The notes under the pieces: generated by a model | What the model was told of the DNA's origin: nothing | The model's database searches: none | Seen by the model: the letters and a program-made list of their open reading frames with translations, nothing else | Program-made: the position numbers and the translations under genes | Part shown: in pieces, positions 1 through 8,021 of the stretch | Position numbering within the stretch: the stretch's first letter is position 1 | How the letters are laid out: the number at the start of each line of letters is the position of its first letter | Source: Halorubrum xinjiangense | GTDB lineage: Archaea > Halobacteriota > Halobacteria > Halobacteriales > Haloferacaceae | Assembly (NCBI RefSeq): GCF_900102375.1 | Contig: NZ_FNBO01000004.1 | Span: 124,001-188,000, forward strand | Direction of reading: 5' to 3' | Length of the DNA: 64,000 nt

Positions 1-293
1 CTCCCTTTCCCGGTGTAGAGGACGAACGGGAGGTCGGGGTACCGGTCGCGCACCGCGTCGAGCAGTTCGAGCCCGTCGCGGCCCGGCATCTCGAGGTCAC
101 TGATGACGCAGTGGAACGTCTCCGAGTCGAGCCGTTCGAGGGCCTCGTCGGGGTCCGTCGTCGTCGCGACGGTGACCGCCTCCAACTCCTCGTCGAGGAA
201 GGACTGCGTGAGGTCGAGAACCGCCGGATCGTCGTCGACATGGAGCACCTCGATCGGCGCAGACGAGGCTCGCTGTGGGTTTTCGATCGACAT
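1..293 (-). CDS. Response regulator receiver protein (3' part beyond window)
   Basis: The N-terminal receiver (REC) domain of a two-component regulator; the gene runs off the left edge. Visible: the acidic pocket VDDD at residues 19-22, phosphoacceptor Asp66 in ISDLEMPG, and the conserved Thr94 and Lys96 in YTGKG. The start ATG follows a TATA-like stretch (TATAAC). The output domain is not visible; haloarchaeal proteins of this kind often continue into PAS and histidine-kinase domains or a HalX domain, but that is inference. The REC call itself is secure. Confidence 0.9.
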   Translation of the reverse strand, partial: MSIENPQRASSAPIEVLHVDDDPAVLDLTQSFLDEELEAVTVATTTDPDEALERLDSETFHCVISDLEMPGRDGLELLDAVRDRYPDLPFVLYTGKG

Positions 294-422
294 TCGTTAT
301 ATCAGTCTTAACGGGCTCTACCGACTAAAAACACGGGATAGTGGTGATTCGAATCGGTCGGAACGGTCCCCGTGCGAGCGGCTGTCAGTCGCCGGGGCGG
401 CCGGTGCGTCGCGCCCGGGCTC

Positions 423-1913
423 TCAGTCGTCACCGGTCGTCGTCGTGTCGTCGCGATCCACGTTCCCGGACTCGGCGTTCGCATCGGCGTCGGGCCCGTC
501 GGTCAGGGCGCTGCCGCGCCAGCCGCCGCTCTCGAACCAGCCGGCCGCGACGACCGCCGCGACGACCCCGGAGACGGCGAAGGCGAACCAGATGCCCGTC
601 GGGTCGGGAGCGCCGAAGAACCACGCGTCCGTCGGGAGGACGCCCCGCGAGGCGACGTACGCGACCGGGAGCCGGATGAAGCCGAACAGCACGACCGCGA
701 TGGCGGCGGCGGTCAGCGTCTTCCCGGCGCCGCGGAACCCGCCGCTGTACGCGCGGAGCACGCCGACGAAGCCGAACGTCGGAGCGATCCACCGGAGGAA
801 CGACGCCCCCTCGGCGACGACGGCCGGCGAGTCGTCGAACACGGCGATGATGTCCGGGGCGAACGCGAAGGTGATGGCGCCGAGCAGCGACAGGAGGACG
901 AACGACGTCTTCGCCGCGAACCGGTTGGTCGCGACGACGCGGTCCTCGCGACCGGCGCCGATGTTCTGTCCGGTCATCGCCTCGACGCCGCGGTCGATGG
1001 CGATGGCGGGCATGAAGATCATCGAGAAGACGCGGACGCCGACGCCGAAGCCCGCGACGACCGGTGTCGAGAACAACGTCACGATGACCAACACGGCGTT
1101 GATCGATACCGCCCGGCCGGTGTTCTCGATCGACGCCGGGACGCCGATCCGGAGCAGCTTCCTGCTGTATCCGAGGTCCGGCACCATCTGTGCGAGGTGG
1201 ATCTGGATCCCGTGGGCGCCCCGGAGCATGATCCAGAGGCCGACGACCATCGCGGATCCCCGTGAGAAGACGGTCGCTATCGCCGCCCCCTCGACGCCGA
1301 GTTCGGGCAGCGGTCCGACGCCGAAGATCAGCAGGGGATCGAGGGCGACGTTGAGGACGACCGTGCCGAACATGACGAGCATGGGCGTGACGGTGTCGCC
1401 GGCGCCGCGCATCAGCGCGATGAAGACGGTGAAGCCGAAGAGGAACGGCAGTCCGAGGCTGATGACCTCCATGTACTCGGTCGCCAATCCCAACACCACC
1501 GGTTCCGCCTCGAAGACGTTCAGCAGGTCGGCGACGAACTGGAAGCCGAGGGCGCCGAGGCCGACGCCGGCCAACAGCGTGAACGCGACCGTCTGTGAGG
1601 CCGCGTACTCCGCGCGCTCGGACTGCTCCGCCCCAGTGTGTTGGGCGACCAGGACGCTCCCGGCGACCGTGAGGCCGAGCCCCAGCGAGATGAACAGGTA
1701 GACGAGCGGGAACCCGAGGCTGATCGCCGCCAGCGCTTCGGTGCTGTACCGACCGAGCCAGAACGTGTCCGCGAGATTGTAGCCGACTTGGAGGAGGTTG
1801 GTGATGACGATCGGCAGCGACAGGAAAAACAGCGAGCGAGGGATCGAGCCGTCGGTCAAATCGAGCTCCGACTGCGACTTGAACAGCCCCGCGAGGAGAC
1901 TGAGGAGGCTCAT
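423..1913 (-). CDS. MATE family efflux transporter
   Basis: A 496-residue multidrug/toxic-compound extrusion membrane protein, predicted to export organic cations or drugs using a Na+ or H+ gradient. About twelve hydrophobic segments fall in two MatE repeats: DGSIPRSLFFLSLPIVITNLLQ and NLADTFWLGRYSTEALAAI open the first, and IGVPASIENTGRAVSIN opens the second. The C-terminus is an acidic, Asp-rich tail. Length is normal for haloarchaeal MATE proteins. It is monocistronic on the minus strand. The substrate cannot be read from sequence. Confidence 0.93.
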   Translation of the reverse strand: MSLLSLLAGLFKSQSELDLTDGSIPRSLFFLSLPIVITNLLQVGYNLADTFWLGRYSTEALAAISLGFPLVYLFISLGLGLTVAGSVLVAQHTGAEQSERAEYAASQTVAFTLLAGVGLGALGFQFVADLLNVFEAEPVVLGLATEYMEVISLGLPFLFGFTVFIALMRGAGDTVTPMLVMFGTVVLNVALDPLLIFGVGPLPELGVEGAAIATVFSRGSAMVVGLWIMLRGAHGIQIHLAQMVPDLGYSRKLLRIGVPASIENTGRAVSINAVLVIVTLFSTPVVAGFGVGVRVFSMIFMPAIAIDRGVEAMTGQNIGAGREDRVVATNRFAAKTSFVLLSLLGAITFAFAPDIIAVFDDSPAVVAEGASFLRWIAPTFGFVGVLRAYSGGFRGAGKTLTAAAIAVVLFGFIRLPVAYVASRGVLPTDAWFFGAPDPTGIWFAFAVSGVVAAVVAAGWFESGGWRGSALTDGPDADANAESGNVDRDDTTTTGDD

Positions 1914-2185
1914 CGGTGGCCCCCAGCGCGGACGGCCGCCTGACGCCCGACGGCGCGACGGCGAGACGTGTGAGGAATCAACGACGATCTGTACGGTCGT
2001 GAGGCAATTAAATCGTGTCCTCGCTGAGAGCGACCCGCGACGGGGCCAGGGACGGGCGCGGACTCGGAGACCGACAAGTGGGAGACGAGTCGGGTGTCGA
2101 GAGGCGACGGGCGGCCGGATCAGGAGCAGGAATGAAAAATTAATTCTACCATCGGCCGCGCTTCGGGGCGAACGAAGCGAGACGA
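1914..2185. other. Intergenic region between MATE gene and IS element
   Basis: This stretch holds the upstream region of the MATE gene and the host flank of the IS200/IS605 element. AT-rich islands near 2006-2013 and 2136-2150 are candidate promoter elements. No convincing ORF is seen. If the adjoining TnpB is active, the host bases just left of 2186, read on the minus strand, would be the guide part of its omega RNA. Confidence 0.5.
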
Positions 2186-2186
2186 C

Positions 2187-2290
2187 TTGACCTCCTCCCG
2201 CGCCTGAAGACGCGGGAATCCCACCACGGGATTTCAGGCCGAGCGTGGCCTGGCGGTTTCAAGACGTATACGTTCCACGCGTCGCCTGCT
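2187..2290 (-). ncRNA. Predicted omega RNA (reRNA) scaffold of TnpB, element 1
   Basis: In IS200/IS605 elements the guide RNA of TnpB covers the 3' end of tnpB and the right end, and its guide begins just outside the element. Here that region holds the hairpin CCCGCG-loop-CGCGGG (about 2197-2216) and ends in GTCAAG. The guide would start with the host sequence TCGTCTCGCTTCGTTC. The 5' boundary is a guess, and no transcript evidence is available. Confidence 0.4.
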
Positions 2291-3497
2291 GGGTCTCAGC
2301 ATCGGCGTGGCTGTCTTGTGGGGCGGTCAAACGCCCCCCATCCTCAGCCGAGTCATCGCCATCCGTGTGTTCTCTTGAATGGCTCTCTCCGCTGAGGTAG
2401 CGGTCTGCGATGTTTATCGCCCCGTTCACATCCGCTTGATACTCATCCACCCAGCAGTCGTCGTTCGTACACGTAAACGTCGCCTGTTGTGGGCGGTATC
2501 CCACTTCACCGCAAGCGTGGCACTCCTTCGAGGTGTTGCGTGGGTGTACCGTCTCAACGGGGATCCCCTTCTCAACGGCCTTGTAGCGTATCTGCGCGTG
2601 GAGTTTGGCAAATCCCCACCCGTGGAGACGCCGGTTCATGTACTCGCCGTAGTCCATCGACTCCCGGATGTACGTCAGGTCTTCCAGAACCAGCACGGGA
2701 TTCTCGACGGACTCGGCGTACTCCACGACTTCGCGGGTGACCCGGTGGAACACGTCGTCTATCTGGTTCCACAGGTCGTCCCCGAACGACTCCGCGATAC
2801 GCTCGCTTTCCCGCGTCTGGAGTCGGCGCTTGGCGGTGAAGTAGGTCTTGCGCAGCCGACGAACGGTCTTTCCCTCGTCGGCCCACAGTTCTGGCGCGGT
2901 CGGGGAACCGTGATCGTCGCGGTGACACACCGTGACGAGTGACGCTTCCCCGATGTCCACTCCGATGGGCGTCCGTTCTTCGGCGGACGCCTCAGAGCGT
3001 TCCCCCACGTCGCGGGTGGCGGTGACGTGGAGATACCACGTTCCGTCTCGCGCGAACAGTCGACTCTCGCCCATCTCCGCGTCGCCAGCGTTCACCGCTT
3101 CGAGCCAGCCCCGTTGCTCAGGGTTCGACTGTGCTGGCATCCAGAGGTGGTAATCCTCGTGGTGCGGGATTTTGACGTACCACTCGATAGCGTTCTCTGG
3201 CTTGTGGGCGAGCCGTAGCCCCTCGTTGGTGAACCGAACAGGGTGGTCGTCGTGAAGTTCGCCCGCGTTGTACGTCGTCGTGAGTTGCGGGACGTATTTT
3301 TTGAGCGCGTTCTTCGCGTACCCACTCAGGTCGTAGTTGACCACCACATCGTTCGTTTCAGTCTGCGTGGTACATCTGGCGTCGAAGGCGTCATGAAGGG
3401 CCTGTTGGTACGCCTCTCGCGTCTCTCGGAGTTTTCTCCGCTTGTGAGCGTTCGGCTCTACCAATTTGAGTTCCAGCGTCTTCGTGAGTCCGGTCAC
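2259..3497 (-). CDS. tnpB: TnpB, RNA-guided endonuclease of IS200/IS605 family (canonical active site)
   Basis: A 412-residue TnpB (OrfB), the transposon-encoded RNA-guided nuclease related to Cas12. The RuvC triad is complete and in the usual places: Asp181 in GVDIGEAS, Glu272 in VLEDLTYIR, Asp356 in ADVNGAINIAD. A zinc ribbon lies between the last two (Cys326, Cys329, Cys343, Cys348). The start overlaps the stop of tnpA by 4 nt (ATGA), so the two are cotranslated. The tail after residue 370 is Asp/Glu/His rich and poorly conserved. Family knowledge: TnpB cuts the empty donor site and so helps keep the element. Confidence 0.95.
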   Translation of the reverse strand: MTGLTKTLELKLVEPNAHKRRKLRETREAYQQALHDAFDARCTTQTETNDVVVNYDLSGYAKNALKKYVPQLTTTYNAGELHDDHPVRFTNEGLRLAHKPENAIEWYVKIPHHEDYHLWMPAQSNPEQRGWLEAVNAGDAEMGESRLFARDGTWYLHVTATRDVGERSEASAEERTPIGVDIGEASLVTVCHRDDHGSPTAPELWADEGKTVRRLRKTYFTAKRRLQTRESERIAESFGDDLWNQIDDVFHRVTREVVEYAESVENPVLVLEDLTYIRESMDYGEYMNRRLHGWGFAKLHAQIRYKAVEKGIPVETVHPRNTSKECHACGEVGYRPQQATFTCTNDDCWVDEYQADVNGAINIADRYLSGESHSREHTDGDDSAEDGGRLTAPQDSHADAETQQATRGTYTS

Positions 3498-3883
3498 GAC
3501 TCATCCACCTCGTGACGCTGGATGTAGTTCTCGACAGTCTCACTCGAAACGTGCCCAGCGGTCCCTGCGTAGTAGCCTCTCGCCCATCCGATTTTCTCGC
3601 CGTCATGGTCGGCGTATCGGTGGTTGTACTTGCGCGAGGAGATACCCTTGAACCAGTTGGCGAGGAGCGCTGGTTCGTTCTTGGGCGGGCTACTGACGAA
3701 CAGGTGAACATGGTCCGGCTGTACGGTGAGATCGAGAATTTCGAGGCCCTTGTCGTCGGCAATTTCGTGGAGGATGGTTCGCACACGGTCAGCGACCTCG
3801 TTGACGAGTACCGAGTTGCGATACTTCGGCAACCACACTATGTGGTAGTTGAGGTTGTAAGTCGCGTGCCGTGTGGTCTTCAC
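3494..3883 (-). CDS. tnpA: TnpA, Y1 HUH transposase of IS200 type
   Basis: A 129-residue single-strand transposase of the HUH-Y1 class. Visible: the HUH pair His58/His60 in QPDHVHLFVS and the likely nucleophile Tyr120 in ETVENYIQRH. The N-terminus HATYNLNYHIVWLPKYR is typical of the Transposase_17 fold. These enzymes excise and insert one DNA strand by recognising end hairpins, without target duplication. The length is that of a complete protein. The stop overlaps the start of tnpB by 4 nt. Confidence 0.95.
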   Translation of the reverse strand: MKTTRHATYNLNYHIVWLPKYRNSVLVNEVADRVRTILHEIADDKGLEILDLTVQPDHVHLFVSSPPKNEPALLANWFKGISSRKYNHRYADHDGEKIGWARGYYAGTAGHVSSETVENYIQRHEVDES

Positions 3884-4043
3884 CTGCGTTACACACTATA
3901 GATCAAGGTGTCTTAATACTGTGGAGAATCGGCGGGAAATCCAGCCGTAGCGTCGTCGGTGGAGGTGTACGCTATTGTCCGCTTGACTCCCGCCTAAAGA
4001 CGGGGGTATGCGCTCGTAACTCTATCACGCGGCAATCCAAGAT

Positions 4044-4142
4044 ATGGGGACGATAGCCGTCGCGTACTTGGGCGTCGTCCTCCTCGGCGTCTCGACGTCC
4101 GTCACCGGGGTCGCGCTCATGTCGGCGGAAGAGGGAGACTGA
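4044..4142 (+). CDS. Predicted small membrane protein (32 aa)
   Basis: A short ORF, not recognised. It encodes a hydrophobic segment (IAVAYLGVVLLGVSTSVTGVALM) and an acidic end (SAEEGD), the pattern of many haloarchaeal single-pass microproteins. Its start lies about 35 nt from the left end of IS element 1, so the insertion may have replaced its promoter. An in-frame stop at 4017-4019 limits upstream extension. The call rests on composition only. Confidence 0.4.
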   Translation: MGTIAVAYLGVVLLGVSTSVTGVALMSAEEGD

Positions 4143-4308
4143 GACGAGCGAACACGGGTCGGTCTGAGGAGACGAATACGGGGGTCTCGTTGCTATCGGC
4201 ACGGAGGCGCCGTCCTTCGACGCACCGCCGACTCCGCCCCCGAGGCCGCTCGAAGCCGTTCCCGGCCTCGAGTTAGCTGAATCGCACCGAAAACCCCGCT
4301 GCCGACGG

Positions 4309-4983
4309 TCAGTACAGCAGTTCGTCGTCGTTCTCGATCATGTACAGCGACCGGGCGGCGATGTTGACCGCGTGGTCGCCGACGCGTTCGAGGTCGCGGA
4401 TCGTAAGGAGGAGCCGCGAGACGTTCCGCATCGTCGCCTCCACGTCCTCCTCCTCGCGGAGCTCGTCGCGCTCGATGAGGTCGCGGACGACGAGGTCGCT
4501 CGCGGCCTCGCAGGCGGCGTCGAGGTCGTCGTCCGCCTCGGCGACGGCGTGACAGCGCTCGGGGTCCGACTCCGCGTACGCGTCCATCGCCTCGTCGAGC
4601 ATCGCCAGCGTGTCGTCGCCGATACGCTGGACGTCGACGTCGGGGAACACCTCGCGGTCGGCCCGTTTCGCGTACTCGCCGAGGTTCGTCGCGAGGTCGG
4701 CGATCCGTTCGAGGTCGGTGATGATCTTGAACGACGCGGCGATGAACCGCAGGTCCCCGGCGACCGGCTGCTGGAGCGCGATCAGGTCCGTACACTGCCC
4801 CTCCAGTTCGAGATAGAGGTCGTTGATCTCGGCGTCGCCGGTTATCACTTCCTCGCCCAGCGCAGCGTCCTGCCGTTCGAGGGCGTCGAGCCCGGTGCGG
4901 AGCCGCTCCGCGACCAGTTCGCTCATGTAGAGCACGTCGTCGCGGAGGGCCTCCAGTTTTGTCTGGTACTGTTCGCGTGGCAT
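4309..4983 (-). CDS. phoU: PhoU-family phosphate signalling protein
   Basis: A 224-residue all-helical protein with two PhoU three-helix repeats (about residues 10-100 and 115-210). Markers: MPREQYQTKLEALRDDVLYM at the N-terminus, FIAASFKIITDLERIADLATNL in repeat 1 and LLLTIRDLERVGDHAVNIA in repeat 2; the E/DxxxD-type metal-binding motifs are present. PhoU proteins link Pst phosphate transport to signalling. The start at MPREQ is preferred over an ATG 17 codons upstream because family members begin there. No pst or pho gene lies beside it in this window. Confidence 0.93.
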   Translation of the reverse strand: MPREQYQTKLEALRDDVLYMSELVAERLRTGLDALERQDAALGEEVITGDAEINDLYLELEGQCTDLIALQQPVAGDLRFIAASFKIITDLERIADLATNLGEYAKRADREVFPDVDVQRIGDDTLAMLDEAMDAYAESDPERCHAVAEADDDLDAACEAASDLVVRDLIERDELREEEDVEATMRNVSRLLLTIRDLERVGDHAVNIAARSLYMIENDDELLY

Positions 4984-5096
4984 CTTGGCGTATTCGCCAC
5001 GCCGGACGCACAAAAACACGTCGGCGAAGTTCAACTACCGGAAACTATCACTGGTTATCCGACGTACGGTCGAACGCTGCCAGTGTGTCCGGAGAC

Positions 5097-5102
5097 TTAT
5101 AC
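5097..5102 (+). promoter_or_regulatory. TATA box of the solute-binding lipoprotein gene
   Basis: TTATAC lies 27 nt upstream of the ATG at 5124, the spacing expected for a leaderless haloarchaeal transcript. It supports that start over an in-frame ATG at 4959. Confidence 0.6.
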
Positions 5103-5123
5103 GTCGGGGAGAAACGGACAGCA

Positions 5124-6785
5124 ATGTCACGGAAACTCGACTCGTCGCGGCGGCGCGTGCTTCGCGGCGTCGCGACCGGGGTGACGGCAGGGGCGATCGC
5201 CGGGTGCGCCGGCCGCGGCGCCGACGGCGATGGGAACGGAACCACCGGCGGCGGAAGTGGCGGAAGCGACGACAACGGGGACGGAGGTGGTGACGAGCCG
5301 GTCAGCGGCGGGGAACTGGTTTACTCACAGCAGGTGTCGCCGATCGAGTTCGACCCGATCGTCGTCAACGACATCTACTCGCAGCAGGTGTGTTCGCAGG
5401 TGTTCGAGCCGCTGTACGCCTACGACGAGGCGACGAACCCGGTCCCGCACCTCGCCAGCGAGGAGCCGACCGTCGAGCGCGACGGGACGCGGTACGTCGT
5501 GGAGCTCCGCGACGGGCCGCGCTTCCAGAACGGCGATCCGGTCACCGCGTCGGACGTGCGGTACTCGCTGCTCGCCCCGGTCGAGGAGGAGACCGCCAAC
5601 GCGCCGGACGTCGAGATGATCGACACGATCGAGGTCGTCGACGAGCGGACCGTCCAGATCGACCTCCAGTACGGGTACGGCCCGTTCTACACGCTCGCGC
5701 TGACGCGGAACGTGGTTCCCGAGTCGGTCAGAGAGGCGGACAGGGATGCGTTCAACCTCGAATCGCCGGTCGGCTCCGGGCCCTTCGAGTTCGACGACTG
5801 GACCGAAGGGGAGTTCGTCGACCTGGTCCAGTGGGACGACTACTGGGGCGACTCGCTGCCGTACCTGAACCGACTCCGGTTCGAGCCGGTTGAGGAGAGC
5901 ACGACGCGCGTCGTCTCCTTAGAGACCGGCGAGTCGGACGTCGCCGACGGGATCACGCCCCAGACGTGGGAGACTGTCGAGAACGCCGACAACATGTCGC
6001 TCCAGTCGGAGCCCGGCATCTCCTACTACTACATCGCGTTCAACTGCAACGAGGGGCCGACGGCGGACCCGCAGGTCCGAGAGGCGATAGACTACGCCGT
6101 CTCGATGGACCAAGCCGTCTCGAACTTCATCGAGCCGGCCGGGGAGCGCAACTACGCGCCGGTGCCGCTCCCGGTCGCTGACTCGTGGGACTTCCCGGTG
6201 GACGACTGGGCGGACATCGGCCACGACCGCGACGTCGACCGCGCGGCAGAGCTGCTCGCGGACGCGGGCGTGCCCGAGGACTACAACTTCCGGATCATCG
6301 TCCCGCCGGACGACCTCCGCGAGCAGATTGGCATCTCGGTCTCGAACGGGCTGAACGAGGCCGGCTACGACGCGGAGGTGCGCCGGTACGACTGGGGCAC
6401 CTTCCTCGACACGTACGACACGGGCGACGAGGACGACTACAACATGTACGCGCTGGGGTGGCTCGGCGGGCCCGACCCGGACTCGTACGTGTACAACCTG
6501 TTCCACGACGGCCAGATCGGCGCCACGAACGGGACCTACTACGAGAACGACGACCTCATGGACGAGATCATCGAGGCGCGGCGCGCCAGCGACATCGACG
6601 AGCGGCGCGAGCTGTACGAGTCGATCATCCCGACGGTGCTCGAAGACCGGGTCCACCTCCCCAGCTACAGCCTGCGCGTCTCCATCGGCGTGCGCGACTA
6701 CGTCAACGACTTCGTCGCCCACCCGCGCTCGCAGTACAACCCCCGGATCGTGAGCGACTACAACAACGTGTGGCTCGACCAGTGA
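5124..6785 (+). CDS. ABC transporter substrate-binding lipoprotein, family 5 (peptide/nickel type)
   Basis: A 553-residue extracellular solute-binding protein. The N-terminus has a twin-arginine motif (SSRRRVLRG, residues 7-15) and a lipobox with Cys28 (AIAGCAG), so it is probably Tat-exported and lipid-anchored. A Gly/Asp linker follows (residues 29-55), then the SBP_bac_5 fold: NGDPVTASDVRYSL, SPVGSGPFEFDDW and VREAIDYAVSMDQAV are family hallmarks. Homologues bind oligopeptides, dipeptides or nickel for DppBCDF-type importers. No permease or ATPase gene is adjacent, so the partner must be elsewhere. Substrate unknown. Confidence 0.93.
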   Translation: MSRKLDSSRRRVLRGVATGVTAGAIAGCAGRGADGDGNGTTGGGSGGSDDNGDGGGDEPVSGGELVYSQQVSPIEFDPIVVNDIYSQQVCSQVFEPLYAYDEATNPVPHLASEEPTVERDGTRYVVELRDGPRFQNGDPVTASDVRYSLLAPVEEETANAPDVEMIDTIEVVDERTVQIDLQYGYGPFYTLALTRNVVPESVREADRDAFNLESPVGSGPFEFDDWTEGEFVDLVQWDDYWGDSLPYLNRLRFEPVEESTTRVVSLETGESDVADGITPQTWETVENADNMSLQSEPGISYYYIAFNCNEGPTADPQVREAIDYAVSMDQAVSNFIEPAGERNYAPVPLPVADSWDFPVDDWADIGHDRDVDRAAELLADAGVPEDYNFRIIVPPDDLREQIGISVSNGLNEAGYDAEVRRYDWGTFLDTYDTGDEDDYNMYALGWLGGPDPDSYVYNLFHDGQIGATNGTYYENDDLMDEIIEARRASDIDERRELYESIIPTVLEDRVHLPSYSLRVSIGVRDYVNDFVAHPRSQYNPRIVSDYNNVWLDQ

Positions 6786-6854
6786 CGGGCCGGCTCGACG
6801 AGTAGCGCGGGCTCGGTCGAAGCGTTCAAACCCCGCCGCGACGACGGCTCGGGT

Positions 6855-6989
6855 ATGCAGAACATAGAAGACCTCGTCCTCGACGAGAACGAGGAGGCGC
6901 TCGCGCCCGCGGTCGTGATCGCGACAATCGCGCTCCTCGCGGTGTTCGTCGTCGGAGTCCTGGTCTCCGTCGTCGGACTCGTCGCTTGA
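6855..6989 (+). CDS. Predicted small membrane protein (44 aa)
   Basis: A short protein with an acidic N-terminus (MQNIEDLVLDENEEALAP) followed by one strongly hydrophobic segment (VVIATIALLAVFVVGVLVS). This is a common architecture for haloarchaeal single-pass microproteins, probably N-terminus outside or cytoplasmic with a C-terminal anchor. It follows the binding-protein gene by 69 nt and may be cotranscribed or use the AT-rich stretch near 6822-6829. Function unknown. Confidence 0.55.
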   Translation: MQNIEDLVLDENEEALAPAVVIATIALLAVFVVGVLVSVVGLVA

Positions 6990-7020
6990 TCGGCCCCGTT
7001 CCGGCGACGACGGCCCGCCC

Positions 7021-7083
7021 GCTCTCCCGCTGCGAACTGCGCGCTCTCCCGCTGCGAACCGCGCTCCCGCTGCGAACTGCGCG
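7021..7083. repeat. Short tandem repeat, about 3 copies of 20-22 nt
   Basis: Three imperfect direct copies of a unit beginning GCTCTCCCGCTGCGAAC lie between the small membrane-protein gene and the carbonic anhydrase gene. Unit lengths are 22, 20 and 20 nt. It is non-coding as far as can be seen and resembles the other small tandem arrays in this window. Confidence 0.8.
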
Positions 7084-7142
7084 TCCAGACCACCCCCTCC
7101 GCGTCCACGGCGTTTTTTGTTCCTCCGACGGGTCGGACCGGT

Positions 7143-7931
7143 ATGGACCGCGGGATACTCGCCGACCTCCTTGACCGCAACGACGACCACGTCGCTGCGC
7201 TTCCGTCCGGCTCCTTCGACCGGCACCGCGACGGCCAGCGGCCAGGCGTGGTCTCCGTCTGCTGCTCCGACTCGCGCGTCTCCCAGGAGGGGATGTTCGC
7301 CGTCGACGAGCCGGGGTTCCTCTTCACCTCCGGCGCCATCGGCAACAGCGTGAGCGCCCTCGTCGACGGCGAGCGAGTTCTGGACGGCAGCGTGGCGTAC
7401 CCGCTCGGGCACACCCACACCGAGGTCCTCGCCGTGGTCGGTCACACGGGATGCGGCGCGGTCGAGGCCGCGCTCACGGCCGCCCGAACCGGCGAGTTCC
7501 CGTCGGAACCGGGTGTCCGCGCCGACGTCGAGGCGCTGTTACCGATCGTCGAGGAGGGGCTGAGCGACCCGGCCGTCGTCGGTGACGCGGCCGACGGCGA
7601 CGCGGCCGACGGCGACGCGGCCGACGCCGAGGTAGATGCCGACGAGATGGCCGGCGCGAACGACGCACAACCGGACGCTCGTACCGGTTCCTCGGTCCAC
7701 GACCGCCTCGTCGAGTACAACGTCCACGCACAGGTGGCGTTCGCTCGCGAGAGCGAGGAGGCGGCCAACGCGACGGTGTACGGGTTCGTCTACGACCTCC
7801 ACGGCGTCTACGGCGACCGCGACGGCGCCGCCTACCTCGTGAACGCTGACGGCGAGCGCGACCCCGCGGCGCTCCGTGAGCTCGTCGGCGAGGCGCACGC
7901 GGGCCACGTGGCGACGCTACTGGAGCGGTAG
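7143..7931 (+). CDS. Beta-class carbonic anhydrase
   Basis: A 262-residue zinc enzyme for reversible CO2 hydration. Zinc and catalytic residues of the beta class are visible: Cys41, Asp43 and Arg45 in CCSDSRVSQ, and His101 and Cys104 in VVGHTGCGAV; GAIGNSV is the usual core strand. Probably cytoplasmic, since no signal peptide is seen. An acidic insert at about residues 145-180 carries three exact repeats of GDAAD encoded by a 15-nt tandem repeat. The downstream C-terminal domain (VYGFVYDLHGVYGDRDG) is intact. Physiological role is not indicated by neighbours. Confidence 0.93.
   Translation: MDRGILADLLDRNDDHVAALPSGSFDRHRDGQRPGVVSVCCSDSRVSQEGMFAVDEPGFLFTSGAIGNSVSALVDGERVLDGSVAYPLGHTHTEVLAVVGHTGCGAVEAALTAARTGEFPSEPGVRADVEALLPIVEEGLSDPAVVGDAADGDAADGDAADAEVDADEMAGANDAQPDARTGSSVHDRLVEYNVHAQVAFARESEEAANATVYGFVYDLHGVYGDRDGAAYLVNADGERDPAALRELVGEAHAGHVATLLER
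7581..7625 (+). repeat. In-frame tandem repeat, 3 x 15 nt, in carbonic anhydrase gene
   Basis: Three copies of a 15-nt unit (GGYGACGCGGCCGAC, first copy with one T for C) encode GDAADGDAADGDAAD within an acidic loop. Copy number can change without shifting the reading frame. Confidence 0.9.
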
Positions 7932-8021
7932 CGGTCGCTTCCGGCCCGCTTTCCGGACCGGCGCAGACCGGAAGGGCCGCATCCGACAACCGTTTCACGG
8001 CGACGCCCGAAGGTGGTTCAA

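Larger units (their letters stand above)
2186..4010 (-). mobile_element. IS200/IS605-family element (tnpA + tnpB), apparently intact
   Basis: A complete element read on the minus strand: left end near 4010, Y1 transposase gene, RNA-guided nuclease gene, right end near 2186. Both ends carry a short GC hairpin with an AT-rich loop (about 3989-4005 and 2197-2216), the structures bound by TnpA in this family, and there are no long terminal inverted repeats. The right hairpin is followed by GTCAAG, as in the second element at 22,314. The exact left boundary is uncertain by about 10 nt. Both reading frames are intact, so the element may be mobile. Confidence 0.85.

Noticed and set aside
103-1701. 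Long plus-strand ORF of 532 codons
   Set aside because: It is the antisense shadow of the MATE gene. Its translation is Arg/Ser/Thr-rich without domains, whereas the minus-strand frame gives a clear membrane transporter.
2160-2200. Similarity between the element-1 guide flank (GCGAACGAAGCGAG) and the loop of the 38.2-kb repeat (GCGAAGCGAACGAACG)
   Set aside because: Only about 9 nt match in order, and such GCGAACGAA strings are common in haloarchaeal DNA. It is not evidence for targeting.
3243-3883. Plus-strand ORFs over tnpA and tnpB as extra transposon genes
   Set aside because: They are antisense to clearly intact tnpA and tnpB and have no conserved motifs.
4017-4308. Second gene between IS element 1 and phoU besides the 32-residue ORF
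   Set aside because: Frames after 4142 encode no hydrophobic or acidic haloarchaeal-type peptide and have no suitable start.
5919-7445. Long minus-strand ORF over the solute-binding protein and carbonic anhydrase genes
   Set aside because: GC-rich DNA leaves antisense frames open. The product has no family features, and it crosses two clear plus-strand genes.
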